From Haematococcus lacustris (taxonomy: Eukaryota > Chlorophyta > Chlorophyceae > Chlamydomonadales > Haematococcaceae), in contig JASKMD010000003.1 in assembly GCA_030144725.1 (NCBI GenBank), positions 3,277,286 to 3,341,285 on the forward strand: a stretch of DNA of 64,000 nt, read 5' to 3'. This document shows positions 1 to 11,751 of the stretch, piece after piece. The stretch's first letter is position 1. Every line of letters starts with the position of its first letter. The notes beneath the pieces are model-generated. The model saw only the letters and a list, made by a program, of their open reading frames with translations, ran no database searches and was not told the origin of the DNA. The translations under genes and the position numbers were made by a program.

Positions 1-494
1 GGTGTTTCTCCCTGCTGTGTGCTTTTATATCTGAAGCCGCTCGAGGGTGGAGCCGCTCACTCGCTCACCTGCTCACGGATTGTGCGGGAGGGGCTGGGCT
101 GACAGCGCAGGCGGGATGCGTAAGGGCGGCTTTCCGTTATGGCAAGGTGGGGCGCAGACACAAACAGAAAATCTGTTTTGCTCACACACCCTCACGTTTC
201 TAAAGTTTGGGCAGCTTTGCACGCTTAGTCAAAAAGTGACTGCGTTGTTATTGGCACTAATGCTAGCATATACCTCAAAGGCACGGCTGTGTCTTTTGGA
301 TGAGGTGCATGGTTGACGCATGATTGTTTTGGCTGACGCATGATTCATTCCTTTGACACGTGCTAATGAATGGACGATACTTACTTCGTTCCTAGCAGTG
401 CACTAGCTACAGCGCCTAGCAGTGCACTAGCTACAAGCCAAAGCCAGCTGTCAGGGAGCCAGCTGCACCGGAGTGAGGGCCCACCCCGCTCATA
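1..494. other. Upstream region of gene 1, no gene recognised
   Basis: This stretch lies before the first exon of the gene starting at 495. Short open frames are present, but none has recognisable motifs. A TATA-like string (tttatat) sits near position 25, far from the gene. A 21 bp direct repeat occurs at 391-411 and 415-435, just upstream of the proposed start codon. I see nothing else that can be named. The promoter and 5' UTR of gene 1 probably lie here. Confidence 0.4.
391..435. repeat. 21 bp direct repeat upstream of gene 1
   Basis: Two identical copies of cctagcagtgcactagctac followed by a (21 bp) are separated by gcg. They lie 60-104 bp upstream of the ATG at 495. Each copy contains the near-palindrome agtgcact. 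They could be a duplicated promoter element or a simple small duplication; nothing else supports either reading. Confidence 0.6.
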
Positions 495-3400
495 TTGAGC
501 CGCGTAGGCTCTGCACTGGCATGCAGTCGGAGTTTCGCCAGCACGCCAACCCAGCTTTCGATGTCTTGCGACAGCATGCGGACGTACAGCAGGCTCACCC
601 GCCGCCAGCTCATCCACGCGGCCTGCCAAGCTGCTACAGCGACAGCGCCTGCACAAACCACCATAAAAACACATGGCCGGGAGCTCTCAGCCCAGCCCAG
701 CTCCTCCCACACAGCCTGTAAGCAGGTGAGCGAGCGAGCGTCTCCACCCTCAAGCTGGCTGTTCTGACTGTTCCATGTTTGTTTCATGTGTATGTGCAAA
801 GCCACTGCAAGGTGTGTCCACGTCTGCAACATGCTATGATATTTGTCTGTTCTTCTCATATCTCGTGCAGCTGGCCACTGCAAAGTACATCGATAGCGAG
901 CTCATGCAGGAGCCCATGCAGCATGTGGGGTACATGGAGCAGGGCTGGGGAGAGGTGCAGTGGCCTCAGGCGCAGCGGGCGGGTGGGCGGCCGCCCAGTG
1001 TGGAGCGTCGGGTGGCTCAGGGGCTGACCTGGCAGGAAGGGGAGACAGCTGCAAAGCGGGGCCAGGGTGAAAGCCGGGCTCTCGTGTTGGAACAGTGGGC
1101 TGCCTACCTAGCTGCTTCTGGGTCGGAACCAGCAGCAGCACCAAAATCACCGAGAGCATCACGAACAGCACCAGCAGGCAGAGTAGCACCGTCATCATGG
1201 ACGGCAGCACCACCGGCAACAGCACCAGCAGTGGCAGCACCTGACCCAAGACACGTGCCAAGGTCAGGACAGCCAACATGGCCAGCACCTGCAGCAGCAC
1301 CATCAAGAATACCGCTACCAGCATCACCATCAGTACCTCCGGCAGCACCAGCACCAGAGTTGAGACCAGCAGGCCGAACAATCCTGCCAGCCTGGACAGC
1401 AGGAGCAACTGCACCAGCAGCAGCATTACAGGCATTGTCACCAGCGCAGCCTGCACCAACAGCGCAATCCATACAGGTGGCTGGGCTGAGGTCTGCCAGT
1501 GCACCTGCATCATCAACAGCTGGGCCTCCAGCAGCGGCCAGGCAGCAGGCAGCACCACTGACTCCGCCTGCAGCTAGGCCAACACCACTGCTTCCTCTTT
1601 CACCACCATCGCCACCATTGGCAGCATCCCTGGCAACAACGCCCCTGTCCCAACATTCGTTAGCACCAATGCCAGCACCACCACCACCACCACCACCACC
1701 ACCTCAAACGTGGCTTAGGTCTACAGCAGCCACACAGTCAGCACAGTCAGCAACACTAGCAGTGACGGCAGCACCAGCACATGCAGTGGCAGTGGCAGTG
1801 GCAGCACCAGCAGCACCACCACCACCACCACCGCTGGCAGCGGCAGCAGCAGCACCACCACCACAATCCGCCGTTGCAGCAGCAGCAGCACGGGCAGTGG
1901 CAGCAGCAGCAGCAGGACCACCACCGCCACCGGCAGTGGAAGCAGCACCACCACCACAATCCACAGTGGCAGCAGCAGCAGCACGGGCAGTGGCAGCAGC
2001 AGCAATAGCAACAGGTCCCATGGCAGCCCCAGCTGAGGTGACGTCACAAGCAGCCGTGCTGCCAGCACCACCAGCGGAGCCACAGGCAGCGCCAGCTCCC
2101 ACACATTCACCTGCAGCAGCAGCAGCAGCACCCGCAGCACCAGCAGCACCCGCAGCAGAACCAGCACCAGTACCAGCACCAGCCTCTACAGCAACAGCAG
2201 CAGCATCCGCAGCAGCTTTGTCAGCGGGTAAAGCAAGGAGAGGAGCAGCAGCAACAAGATTTCAACACAAGCACCTGGTGGGGAGGCCAACTTCAGCACC
2301 TGCAGCAGCCATGTCAACACCAGCACCAGCAGCAGCAGCCCCTACAGCAACAGCAGGAGCAGTGCAAGCAGCAGCAGCAGGGGCAGTGCCAGCAGCAGCA
2401 GTTTTAGCAGGAGCAGCAGGAGCAGTGCCCGCAGCAGGATCAGTGCCAGCAGGAGCAGTAGGAGCTCCCCCCCCTCAGGTGCATACAACAAGACAAGCTA
2501 CAGCAACAGCAGGCATTCCCGCTGAGCGTCGCATGGCCTTAGCGCCAGTGCCTGACATCCTGGCCCCTGATGCTTCCCACCCCCGTCCCCTCCGCCAACC
2601 ACCTCCTGCCCCAGCCTCCCAGCCCTCCATCAAGCAGGGGCACATTACCCCACCCACCCCCTCTGCCTCCCCCTCAGCCAGTCAGCAGAGGCAGGGTGCT
2701 CTTGCCACACGCCCAGCCCCAGCCCCTACAGCCCCTGCTCCTACCCTCCCCCGTCCCCTCCGCCAACCACGCCCTGCCCCAGCCCCTACTACTCTCCAGC
2801 CCCTGCCAGACCTCAGCCCCCTGCAGCCCCTGCACCACAGCCTGTCTGGGCTGCAGAGGCTCCCGGCAGCCCAGCAGGACTGGCTGCTGACGGGGCGCAT
2901 CCGTAACGCTGGCTCCGTCCAGGACCTGGAGTGGCTGGTGGCAACCAAGGGGCTGGTCAGCAGGGACATGTGGCAGGGGCAGGGGCAGGGACTGGGGCAG
3001 GGGCTGGGGCTGGGGCTGGGGCAGGGGCAGGGGCAGGGGCAGGGGCAGGGGCAGGGGCAGGGGCAGGGGCAGGGGCAGGGGCAGGGGATGTTAGCCTCCA
3101 TCCTCCTTCCCTCTGAGCATGTCCTCACTGCTGCCCAGCTCAGTGCTCTGGCTGTGCGATGCTGCGAGCTAGGGCAGCAGGCATGCAGCGTCACCAGCAC
3201 CACCACCACCACCCCTACCAGCCCCAGCAGCAGCAGCGGCAGTGACCGCCAGCGGCTGAGCCGCCTGCTGCTGTCCGCCTTAGGCCAGGCAGCCTCCCGG
3301 CTGCACCGCTGCAGCCCTGGCCCTGCCGCCACCATCCTCTGGGCAGCTGCCCGCTGCAGGCTAGCCATGCCCCTGCCGTGGGTCTCCTCCCTTGTAGCCG

Positions 3401-6400
3401 CCATGGCAGGGGCAGGGAGCAGGGGGCTGGGGCCACGTGGGGCTGCGGGCTGGGCAGTGCCAGCGAGTGCCAGCCCCTCAAGATCTGGCGGCAGGCAGCT
3501 GGGGGTCCATCAGGGAGCCGCAGGGCTGCTGGCTGGTGAGGGGGGCAGGGTGCAGGGGCGGGAGGGGGATGAGGAGGAGGGGGAGGGGCAGGGGCAGGGG
3601 GAGGCGCTGAGTGCTGAGGGGCTGAGCAATGGGGTGTGGGGGGTGGCCCGCCTGGCGCCCCTGGTGCTGAGAGGGGCGGCTGCGGGGCTGGAACCCCTGG
3701 TGGAGCGGCTGGTGGGGCAGATGACGCCCTCACAGGTGCGGTGGTAGGGGAGAGGGCTGCCTGGCTGTGTAGCTGGGTAGCTGGCTGGCTGGGTGACTCA
3801 GTGGCTGGCTAGCAGTCGGGCAAAGGGGTGGTAGGGTAGAGGGCTGCCTGACTGCCTCAGTGGCTGGCTAGCAGTTGGGCAAAGGGCCCCCTAGGGTCAG
3901 GGTGCTGGGGATCCTTGCAGTCAGGCAACTGAAACACACTGAAAGCACCAGCACCTTGTTGCTTAGTCCTGGCTCCTACCTCAAGTGATGCACTTCCCGG
4001 TCAGGGTGCTGGGAATCCTGATGCTGCCTTAGGAGGCTCTGGCTGGTAGGGCAGGCGAGTCTGCTTCGCTATGCAGAGCAGCAGGCTGAGGGGCTTGCCT
4101 TGTGCAACAACTAGGGAGGGGGTGAGGGGGCTGAGACCATTGAGAAGAGCAGAGCCTCTTGCTGGTGTACCCTAGCCTGAGTCCCAGCCTGTTGGGTTGT
4201 CATAGCCTCTGTGGTCCTGGTAGGTGCCAACCCTATCAACACACTGCCCTCGCAAGCAGGCAACCCGAACCCGCACCATCACCCTATTGCTACAGCACAC
4301 CCTGCAGCACACTCTGTCAAGTACAGGCCACTTCCTATGGCACCATCACGCGCTGCCCCTGCCCTGACCCTGACCCTGACCCTGACCCTGACCCTGACCC
4401 TGACCCTGACCCTGACCCTGACCCTGACCCTGACCCTGACCCTGACCCTGACCCTGACCCTGACCCAGCCTGCCACCCTGCCTTTTACCTGCCTGCCCAC
4501 AGGTGGTTGCCCTGGTGTGGGCTCTAGCAGTATGTGGCCACACCCCCTCCCCCTCCCTGTCCAACACCTTAGTGGAAGAGTTGTGGCAGCGGGGCCCACC
4601 AGCCTTCATGCCCAGGGACCTGTTCACCCTCCTCAACGCCTTCATGCGCTGGCAGCAACAGCCCCAGCCCCAACCCCAGCCACCACCCCACAGGCCTGCC
4701 CCTGGCCCCTGGCTGCTCCACCCAGTACTACCATGGCATCAAGGAACACACCCACCGTTGCAGCTGCAGCCATGGCTCTTGCAGCAGCAGCAGCAGGGGC
4801 GGCAGCAGGGGCAGCAGCAGGGGCAGCAACAGGGGCAGCAGCAGCAGCAGGCACTGCGGTTGCAGCCACTGGGTGCACTTCCACAACCTGTGCAAGTTGG
4901 ACCTCAACACAGCTTGGTCCGGAGCTTGAGTCCAGGCTCGCAGGTGGGCCAGCGCCTGGCTGCTGCTGCCCCTGGACCCCCTGTGCCAGTGCTGCTGCAG
5001 CAGGCCTTCACTGACAGGCTGTGGTCCTCAGGGCTGAGAGGCCAGCAGCCGGGGAGGGTGGCGGCGGGGGCGGTGTGGTTCCTGGATGCTGGCAGCAAGA
5101 GCAGGCCAGGGCTGTCGACACAGGTGAGCTGACCCCGCCCTCAACCCGCATGCCTCCAACCATAGGTCACCTGCAGCTGTGGGGAGTGCAGCGGTTAGGA
5201 GGTGGTTGGTGTGGCAGCCGGGCGGTGGGCAGCCAGCAGTGGGCCTACCCACAGTAGGAAGAGCCTAGCCACGCCTCTTTGCTGCATATTCCTCGTATTC
5301 AATACCTTATTGTGACCAACCCTTCCCCCGCAGCTGTACCAACCATATAACACCATTGTCAACACGCCCGCACCTGCCTCTTAACATTGCACATTTGACA
5401 CACCCTTCACACCACCATCCACCACTGACCCTGCCCTCCACGTCCCCCCTACTGTCACCCCCTGCCGACCCATGTCCTAGCCCATACCCACATGTACCCT
5501 GGCCAGCACACCACCCCTCCTGCCTCCCCTGAACCTCTCATCAGAGGGCAGTGCCTGGAGTGGGGGTAGGCTATCCACCTATGACCCTCAAAGGGTTGAC
5601 ATTTCTTTCTCTTTCTTTCTGCACCATCCCTCCTGCCTACCCCTGGTGGCTGCAGGTGACCCTGAGGCTGATGCACCCCCCCCCACACACACCCCTCACA
5701 CACCCCTCACACACCCCTCACACACCCCTCACACACCTCACACACACCCTGGCCAGCACACCGCCCCTCCTGCCTTCCCTTTGTGGCTGCAGGTGACCCT
5801 GAGGCTGCTGCACCTCACAGCCAGTGGGGCCAACAGCCTCAGCCTGATGGAGCTGGGCCGGGGACTCAGGGCGCTGCACCTGATGGCCAGGGGGATGCCA
5901 AGGGGCACCCAGCCCCCCACCCAGCCCCCCACCCAGCCCCCCACCCAGACTCCCACCCAGACCCCCACACAGCCCCCTACACCGCTCCAACACCACTCAA
6001 GCAAAGGGAAAGCAGGGCAGGAGCGGACGAAGTTGCCTGGTTGGTCCAGCTGCACCTCTCCCTTCCATGTTGCCACCAACCACCCTCAACCAACCCAGCC
6101 TTCTCAACCTGGGCCCCACCTCCTGGTGCAACCTGAGCTAAGCTCCCCTGAGCAGCCAATCCGTTACCAGCTGCGTCAGGCAGTGCAGTCATGCGCCTCG
6201 GCCCTGCTGGCAGCAGTGGAGCAGCAGCTGGTGGGCAGGGGTCCGGCCTCCAAAACAAGCTCAGCTGCCCCGCTAGAAACCGGCAGTGAGCCGCCAGCCC
6301 GGCAGCTCTGCCTTGACCTTGACTTGCCTACTTTGGCAATGGTGCTTGCAGCTGTGGCTGGCCTGGGGCTGGCCTTCTCGGCAGCAGCAGCAGCAGCAGC

Positions 6401-9400
6401 CACAGCAGCCCTGGAGGGGTTGGTGAAGGCGAGCTGGCCACCTGATGCCTCCGCCGCTAGCGCCCCTGCCATGGAGGCAGTAGGGCCCAGGCCTGACAAC
6501 ACAGCCAGAGACCGTGGCTCAGCATCAGCTGGGGCAAGGACAGGGGCAGGGGCTGGAGCGGGGGCTGGAGGAGGTGCAGGGGCTGGAGCAGGGGCTGGAG
6601 CAGGGGCTGGGGCTGGGGCTGGGGCTGAGGCTGGGGCTGGGGCTGCTCCCTTCTCCCCCACACCTCCTGGTGCAGCTGCTGCCTGCCCGCTGCAGCTGCC
6701 CCAGCGCCTGCAGCTGTTGCGGGCGGTGCGTGTCATGGGACTGCAGCTAAGTGACCAGACCCGGCAGGCGCTGCTGCTGGGGCAGGCACAGGATGTTCAG
6801 GGTGTGCAGGGACTGCAGGAAGGGAAGGAGGTGCAGGGGCCCCAAGGGCTGCAGTTGGCAGGACAAGGCAGAGATGCAGCCCTAGTCAGCCCAGGCAAGC
6901 AGCTGCACCTCAACAGTGCTCAGCGAAGCCAGTGCGCCTTACAGTGGGCAGGCCATGGCAGGGATGCCGCACCAGTCAGCCCAGGCAGGCAGCTGCCCCT
7001 CCTCTCACCACACCCCTCCCTGTCATTACCCTCCTCCCCCTCCCGCCTCCCTCTTCCACCTGGCCCCCACTCCTCCTCTCCCACTGCAGCACCCTCTCCC
7101 ACCCCCCGTGCCTCCTCTTCCTCCTCCTCCTCCTCCTCCCTCCCGCCCCCCATCTCAAACCCAGACTCACCTCAGCCTCACACGACTGGGTCAGCGGCTG
7201 TGCCGGGCGGGGCCCACCAAGAGAAGCAGCACTACACAGGCTACACAGGCACTTCTGTTGGTCTCCACCCCCACCATGCACTTCTCACCCTCCCACCTCC
7301 CCCGCCTGCTGAACCTCTGCCCCGCCTGCTGAAGGGCAGTCTGCCAGGCAGACAGCTTGAGAGTGCAGCCTCCCTGCTGCTGTCAGCGCTGCAACTAGAG
7401 CGGGCCCCCCCTGCGGCCTGGCTCAGCGACCTGCGGCAGGAGGCCCTGCAGGCCATGACCCCCCTGCTCGCTCTCTTACCCTCCCTGCATCACAACCCCA
7501 ACCACTACAACTACCTCAACAATCTCTACAACCCTAGCCACTCAGCCCTGCCTCGACCACCCGCCTGGGGTCCCCTGGTTGGCCCCACCCCGCCGACCCC
7601 CCTGCCCCCTGCCCCAGCGCCACCTTCAGCCCTCTCCCTCACACATCACACTTCCCAGATCTCGGATCAGGCAACAGGCGGCCTGCCGCTGCCCCAAAGG
7701 GAAACATACAGAGGCAGTTTGGCCCTAGCCAGCCAGGAGCAGGGTTTGATAGCAAGGCTCAACTCAGGCCAAATACCGCTACCACTCCCCTCCTCTTCCT
7801 TCCCTTTCTCCTCCTCCTCCCCTTTCTCCTCCTCCTCCCCTTTCTCCTCCTCCTCCCCTTTCTCCTCCTCCTCCTCCTCCTCCTCCTCCCCTTTCTCCTC
7901 CTCCTCCTCCTCCCCTTCCTCCTCCTTCTCCGCCGCCGCCGCCGCAGCATCAGCCCCCAGGCGCACCATCCCTCACACTCCTCCAGCGGCCCCCCTCCCA
8001 CCTCTCCCGCTCCCCCTCCCCCCTACCCATGACGCTGCACTGGCCCCCCTGCTGTGCTCAGTGCCGCCTTGGGCCGCGGTCAACCTGCTGGCCCTGCTAC
8101 CCCGCTTCGGCCAGGCCTGGCCGCCAGAGCATGCCCTGCTGCTGCTGCACCTGGCCTGCGCACCCCGGCCTGGCCTGCAGCCACGAGGCCAGGGGCAGGG
8201 GGCCCAAGTGGATGAAGGGGAGGGGCCGCTGGCGGACAGGGTGTGGGTGCAACCACACCAGGGGCGGCTGTACCGGCCTGACCTTACTGTGGAACAGGTG
8301 AGGGGGGCTGGAGGGTGATGGAGGGGTGAGGTCGGATGATGGCTACACAGGCACGTGTGGAGGGTTTTTAGGCTGGGTTTTGTGGAGGGTTTTTTAGGCT
8401 GGGTTTTGTGGAGGGTTTTTTAGGCTGGGTTTTGTAGAGGGTTTTTCATGCTGGGTTTTGTAGAGGGTTGGGGCTGCTTAATTTCCTTTAGCCGGATGAT
8501 GGCTAATGATGGCTAGCCGGATGATGGCATCATTAGCCGGATGATGGTTACACAGGCAGTTGTAGTAATCCGGGCACCACACTAGTAGGACTTGTGTCAG
8601 TGCCATGTATTGGACATGGGGGCTGGATGACAGGTGCACAGGCAGCTGTGTTGGTCTAAGTACCACATTGGGTTTAGGTGTTTAGGTTGGGTTTAGGTGT
8701 TTAGGTTGGGTTTAGGTGTTTAGGTTGGGTTTAGGTGTTTAGTGCCATGTATTGGACATGTATCTGTGTATCAGGGGTCAACCTGTGTATGGGCAGGAGG
8801 GTGGGGCTCGATGAGAGTCAGGGGCAGCTGGTGCAGGGGCAGGGGCAGTGGGAGCATGGATGAGGCAAAGGGGAAGCAGGCAACCCCACGAGCGACGCAA
8901 GCGTTGCACAACCCTTTGTTTGCTTCCCACCATGCAGCCATCACACCACACCTGTCAACAGGTGTCACTGTGCCCAGGGTACAACTGTAGCAGGGGAAAG
9001 TTGCCTTGGGTTCTTGCCACATGTGTGGCCCGTGTGTATGGTTCTAAGGGACGTCCTGAGGGCCTAGGTGTAGCCAGTTTCTTCACACGTCACCCTCTAC
9101 AATGTGTGACATCCAAAAGCCCCAGCTGTGACGTGCCTTATGCAGCTTCATGTAGTGCATGGTGGTGTGTTTGTTGCATGCAGGTGCTGCAGGTGCTACG
9201 CAGCTGTGCCAACCACCCCCTGGGCCATCCTAGTTTGTGGCTGCCCCTGGTAACGCCCTATCTGCAGCCCAGCCTCCTTTATTCAGCTGGCCCCAAGAAC
9301 ACCATCGCCCTCCTAACAGCTCTGGAAGCTGCCCTGAAGATGCAGCTGCAGAAGGTCAGAACAGCCTATCTGCAGGCAGCTACCAAGAGAAGCAGAAGCA

Positions 9401-10860
9401 GCAACGGCTTTGGCAGCCATGGCAGTAGCTCTTGCAACAGGCATGGCATTGGCAGCAGCAGGCACAGTGGCAGTGGCTGTGGCAGTGGCAGCGTGAGTCA
9501 AGGAGTAGAGGTACAGCGGGAGGTCAAGAAGCTGGCTTGGGTTCGTGGATGCACTCCACCCCTGCCGACCCTCATCAAGCACGGGGGCAGCCAACGCAAC
9601 CCCCGCCCCAACCTGACCTGTGCCGAACGTCCCCGCCGCTCTCTGCTGGCCCTGCTCCTGCAATGTCACCTCCCCAACCGACTCACCCGCTGCCTCCCCA
9701 CTACCACCTCCCAGCTCCTGCCCCAGTGCCAGCACTGCGGGGAGCTGGCAGGCCTGCTGCGCTGTGCTCTGGGGCTGGGCTGCCTGCCTGGGCCTGTATG
9801 GATTCGCAGCCTGGGTCAAACTGCAGTAGCACTGGTAGAGCAGTCACGGTCACAAGCAAACCGCGGCACTCGAGTCGGTGTGACGACTGGCTTGCACCAC
9901 TTGGTGTCGATGCTGGCGGCTACACGTCAGGCGTGCCGACTGCTCGCACCACTGAAGCCGGTCAAGATCGCGGCCAAGCGAGCCGCTACCAACGCAGTCA
10001 AAGGACCCGCACCCGGCAGTACAGAGTCGCCGTCATTGGTGGCTCACTCTGAAATCACCGTCCGACTGGAGCACCCCACACTGCGGCAGACCGCGCTGCT
10101 TGATCCGCTGCATCCCAGGCAGGCCTCTCGTGTGGAGTCCTCGCCGGGAAGCGTTCACCGGGCGACCTCAAGCCACCCGACGTCGCCCTCGGTCGTCCAT
10201 TTCTCAGGCTTGCATACAAGCTTACAAACTCCTTCCGCCGTTTCCCGTCAGCCTAACGGTCAGCCTTGCCGCGGCGTAGTGGACGTCAGCAGCGTGACAA
10301 GCCCCAAAAATCCGCCCCCTGGCGCCCTCCCACTGTTGAGACCTGGCCCGTCGCGAGCCTCGGGTCGCCCAACGGACCGCCTCGCACACTCGCGTGCATC
10401 CTCTCCCTTCCCTGTGGCCGCCAGCGGGTCAGGTGGCACAAGCCAGCTAAACACGACACAGGGCTGGTCTAAGAGCCATCCCAACCTCGATGCAAGGACG
10501 CTCCACGGCCTGGTAGTGCGCGACAGTGCAACAAGCAGACTTACCCCGACCGCGCGACGCGGCGTGAGCTTGGCCGCAGCAGCACGCGCCGCTTACACCG
10601 CCCGTCAGTGCTGCACGCTAGGGTTGACTCTGCTAGAGCTAGTGCTGCAACGGCAGCAAGAGCAAGCGGAGCATCAACATTGCAGCGCGGCAGGCTGGAA
10701 GGAAGGCAGCCCATTGCTACAGTTCAATGTTGGCGACAACGGCATTGTCCACCCTGCCGAGAAGCAGGGTGCAGTGAGGGGCCTGCAAAAATATAGCCAC
10801 TTAGTGGAGCGAGTGCAAGACATTGAGTTGAGGCGCAGATTTAAACGCCTTATGTGGTGA
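495..10860 (+). CDS. Giant OPR-like, probably organelle-targeted RNA-binding protein (five exons)
   Basis: Exons read 495-725, 871-3735, 4503-5123, 5793-8297 and 9184-10860. All four introns are phase 0, each exon starting after cag and each donor being gtgagc, gtgcgg, gtgagc or gtgagg. The joined frame gives about 2,632 aa. The N-terminus (MSRVGSALACSRSFASTP, then Arg/Ser/Ala-rich with almost no acidic residues) resembles a chloroplast or mitochondrial transit peptide. Residues of about 90-700 are Ala/Pro/Gln low complexity. Helical repeat units follow: LLTGRIRNAGSVQDLEWLVA, then MTPSQ-VVALVWALAVCG across the exon 2/3 junction, then PRDLFTLLNAFMRW, and later LMELGRGLRALHLM. The pattern of a short helix ending in Trp-Ala-Leu resembles algal octotricopeptide (OPR) or RAP-type organellar RNA factors; no RAP domain is visible at the C-terminus. 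The stop at 10858-10860 is followed by TGTAA at 10982. The family call is inference; the splice model is well supported by frame. Confidence 0.6.
1691..2460 (+). repeat. Trinucleotide-type GCA/CCA low-complexity coding tract
   Basis: Within exon 2 of gene 1 the sequence is dominated by gca, cca and cag triplets, encoding poly-Ala, poly-Pro and Ala-Pro runs. All frames are open over much of it, which produces many spurious overlapping ORFs on both strands. It probably forms a disordered linker. Confidence 0.7.
2975..3087 (+). repeat. (GGGGCA)n hexanucleotide repeat in coding exon
   Basis: A GGGGCA hexamer array, with GGGGCT and GGGACT variants, is read in frame as alternating Gly-Gln (and Gly-Leu) residues in exon 2 of gene 1. 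It interrupts two helical repeat segments. A hexamer keeps the frame, so length changes would be tolerated. Confidence 0.8.
4362..4466 (+). repeat. (CCTGAC)n microsatellite in intron 2 of gene 1
   Basis: About 17 uninterrupted copies of the hexamer cctgac lie 36 bp before the 3' splice site at 4502. The repeat is pyrimidine-rich on the sense strand and extends the region leading to the acceptor tacctgcctgcccacag. Confidence 0.85.
5497..5792 (+). repeat. Duplicated 3' splice-site region before exon 4 of gene 1
   Basis: The acceptor ggctgcag followed by gtgaccctgaggctg occurs twice, at about 5648-5672 and 5784-5808, and both are preceded by copies of a ctggccagcacacc segment. CACAC(C)CCT repeats at about 5688-5742 lie between them. 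Only the downstream copy leads into the long conserved exon (VTLRLLHLTASGANSLSLME). The upstream copy enters a short Pro/His/Thr-rich frame. Use of the downstream acceptor is my choice. Confidence 0.55.
7785..7940 (+). repeat. TCC-rich poly-serine coding tract
   Basis: Cytosine and thymine runs (tcctcc with cccctttctcc spacers) encode a Ser-rich segment with Pro-Phe interruptions in exon 4 of gene 1. The opposite strand is an equally open Glu-rich frame, which is a shadow. Confidence 0.7.
8357..8469 (+). repeat. About 27 bp tandem repeat in intron 4 of gene 1
   Basis: Four to five copies of a unit built from gagggtttttt, aggctgggttttgt and variants follow the donor at 8298. The array is G/T-rich on the sense strand. 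No coding potential is apparent. Confidence 0.7.
8599..8760 (+). repeat. 19 bp tandem repeat (TTGGGTTTAGGTGTTTAGG) with flanking duplication in intron 4
   Basis: About four copies of a 19 bp unit lie at 8668-8741. The string cagtgccatgtattggacat occurs before the array (8599) and a matching copy abuts its right end (about 8741-8760). The unit carries TTTAGG words reminiscent of, but not equal to, the algal telomere repeat TTTTAGGG. Confidence 0.65.
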
Positions 10861-11103
10861 TGGCATGAAGGGGCGGAAGGCCTGCGGGGGACACAGTCCA
10901 AATCTCAATTATGGATATCACACCAGTCACGCAGTCACGGAGTTTTTTGCCAGAACTCGTCACACAGCCATATGAGGTGATTGTAAGATATGGGTTTGAT
11001 AGCTCATTTATTGATTTTGTGGATGAGTGCATGACGATAGTGGGTGGCGACTAGGGCGTGTCCGCTGGTATTAGTTTTAGCATTCTAGTCACACCACAAC
11101 AAT
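10861..11103. other. 3' UTR/intergenic region after gene 1
   Basis: A TGTAA motif, the usual algal poly(A) signal, is at 10982-10986, about 120 nt after the stop codon of gene 1. A string tagggcgtgtccgct at about 11054 is found in inverse orientation near 41970 (agcggacacgccctaat) and may be the tip of a transposon end. No gene is seen. Confidence 0.45.
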
Positions 11104-11751
11104 GGGCAGGACCCTCGCAACTCTGTTGGCTGGTAGAAGACCATCCTAAGCACACAACCATGTCATGCATGATCTAGTGCCATGGGTTCAAGCACGGAGC
11201 ACGTAGCTACAGCGGAACATCGCCGGCCGCTTGCCCACTTTCAGGACACCGCTGCGCTTCACGGAGCTATAGACAACGAGCTCTGTGTCAGGGGCAGATT
11301 CACTCATCACGCATACCTGTAATGATTACTAGAGCGCCTTGTAGTATGTCAGTAATACACCTCCTATCAACACAGAGCTGCGCCGCTGCTTATCAGCAAA
11401 CAACCATGATTCTGGTCACACAACAACAATGATGCGAAATGCACTGCAAGGGCAAGTGCGCGCACCACAGCGATGTGTCTCCGTCGCTGAGTACCTTATT
11501 GGTTTCAGAAGCTTTGTTCGCCGTACACAACACGGCCGGTGCGTAACAGGCGCATGTAAGGTCTTCACACATACCCGTTGCAGGCTCCAAGCAATCGGGA
11601 CATCTCTGCTACTTCCAGGTCCTATCCTGGGCTGTCCTGTGGGCTTGCCGCTGACTACCTGCAGCAGGTAGGTCTTGCCGTGCATCAACAGTCCTAAACT
11701 CTGCAGTACTCATCGTCTTGCTTTGCTATGTTTCACGACGATGTAGGCCTG
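11104..11751 (+). promoter_or_regulatory. Conserved 5' leader of F-box/LRR copy A, with a predicted 79 nt intron
   Basis: This block recurs upstream of copies B (13677-14326) and D (23777-24936), and from gagctgcgccgct onward also upstream of F and G. A donor-like cag|gtaggt at 11668 and an acceptor-like gatgtag|gcctg ending at 11746 are kept in nearly all copies at the same spacing, just before a shared ATG. I infer a short intron in the 5' UTR and choose the downstream ATG as start. Short open frames inside the leader vary between copies and are unlikely to be translated. Confidence 0.55.

Noticed and set aside
902..2179. Leu/Val-rich and Ala-rich - strand ORFs opposite exon 2 of gene 1
   Set aside because: Antisense shadows of GCA/CCA repeats; no motifs or splice logic, while the + strand joins in frame across four introns.
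3600..4466. Telomere-like repeats (CCCTGA)n and TTTAGG words as an interstitial telomere
   Set aside because: The units differ from the plant TTTAGGG and algal TTTTAGGG repeats and lie inside introns of a gene with an intact frame.
4211..5014. + strand ORF with (Leu-Thr)n followed by Ala repeats
   Set aside because: Its first part is the intronic CCTGAC microsatellite and its second part is an out-of-frame reading of exon 3.
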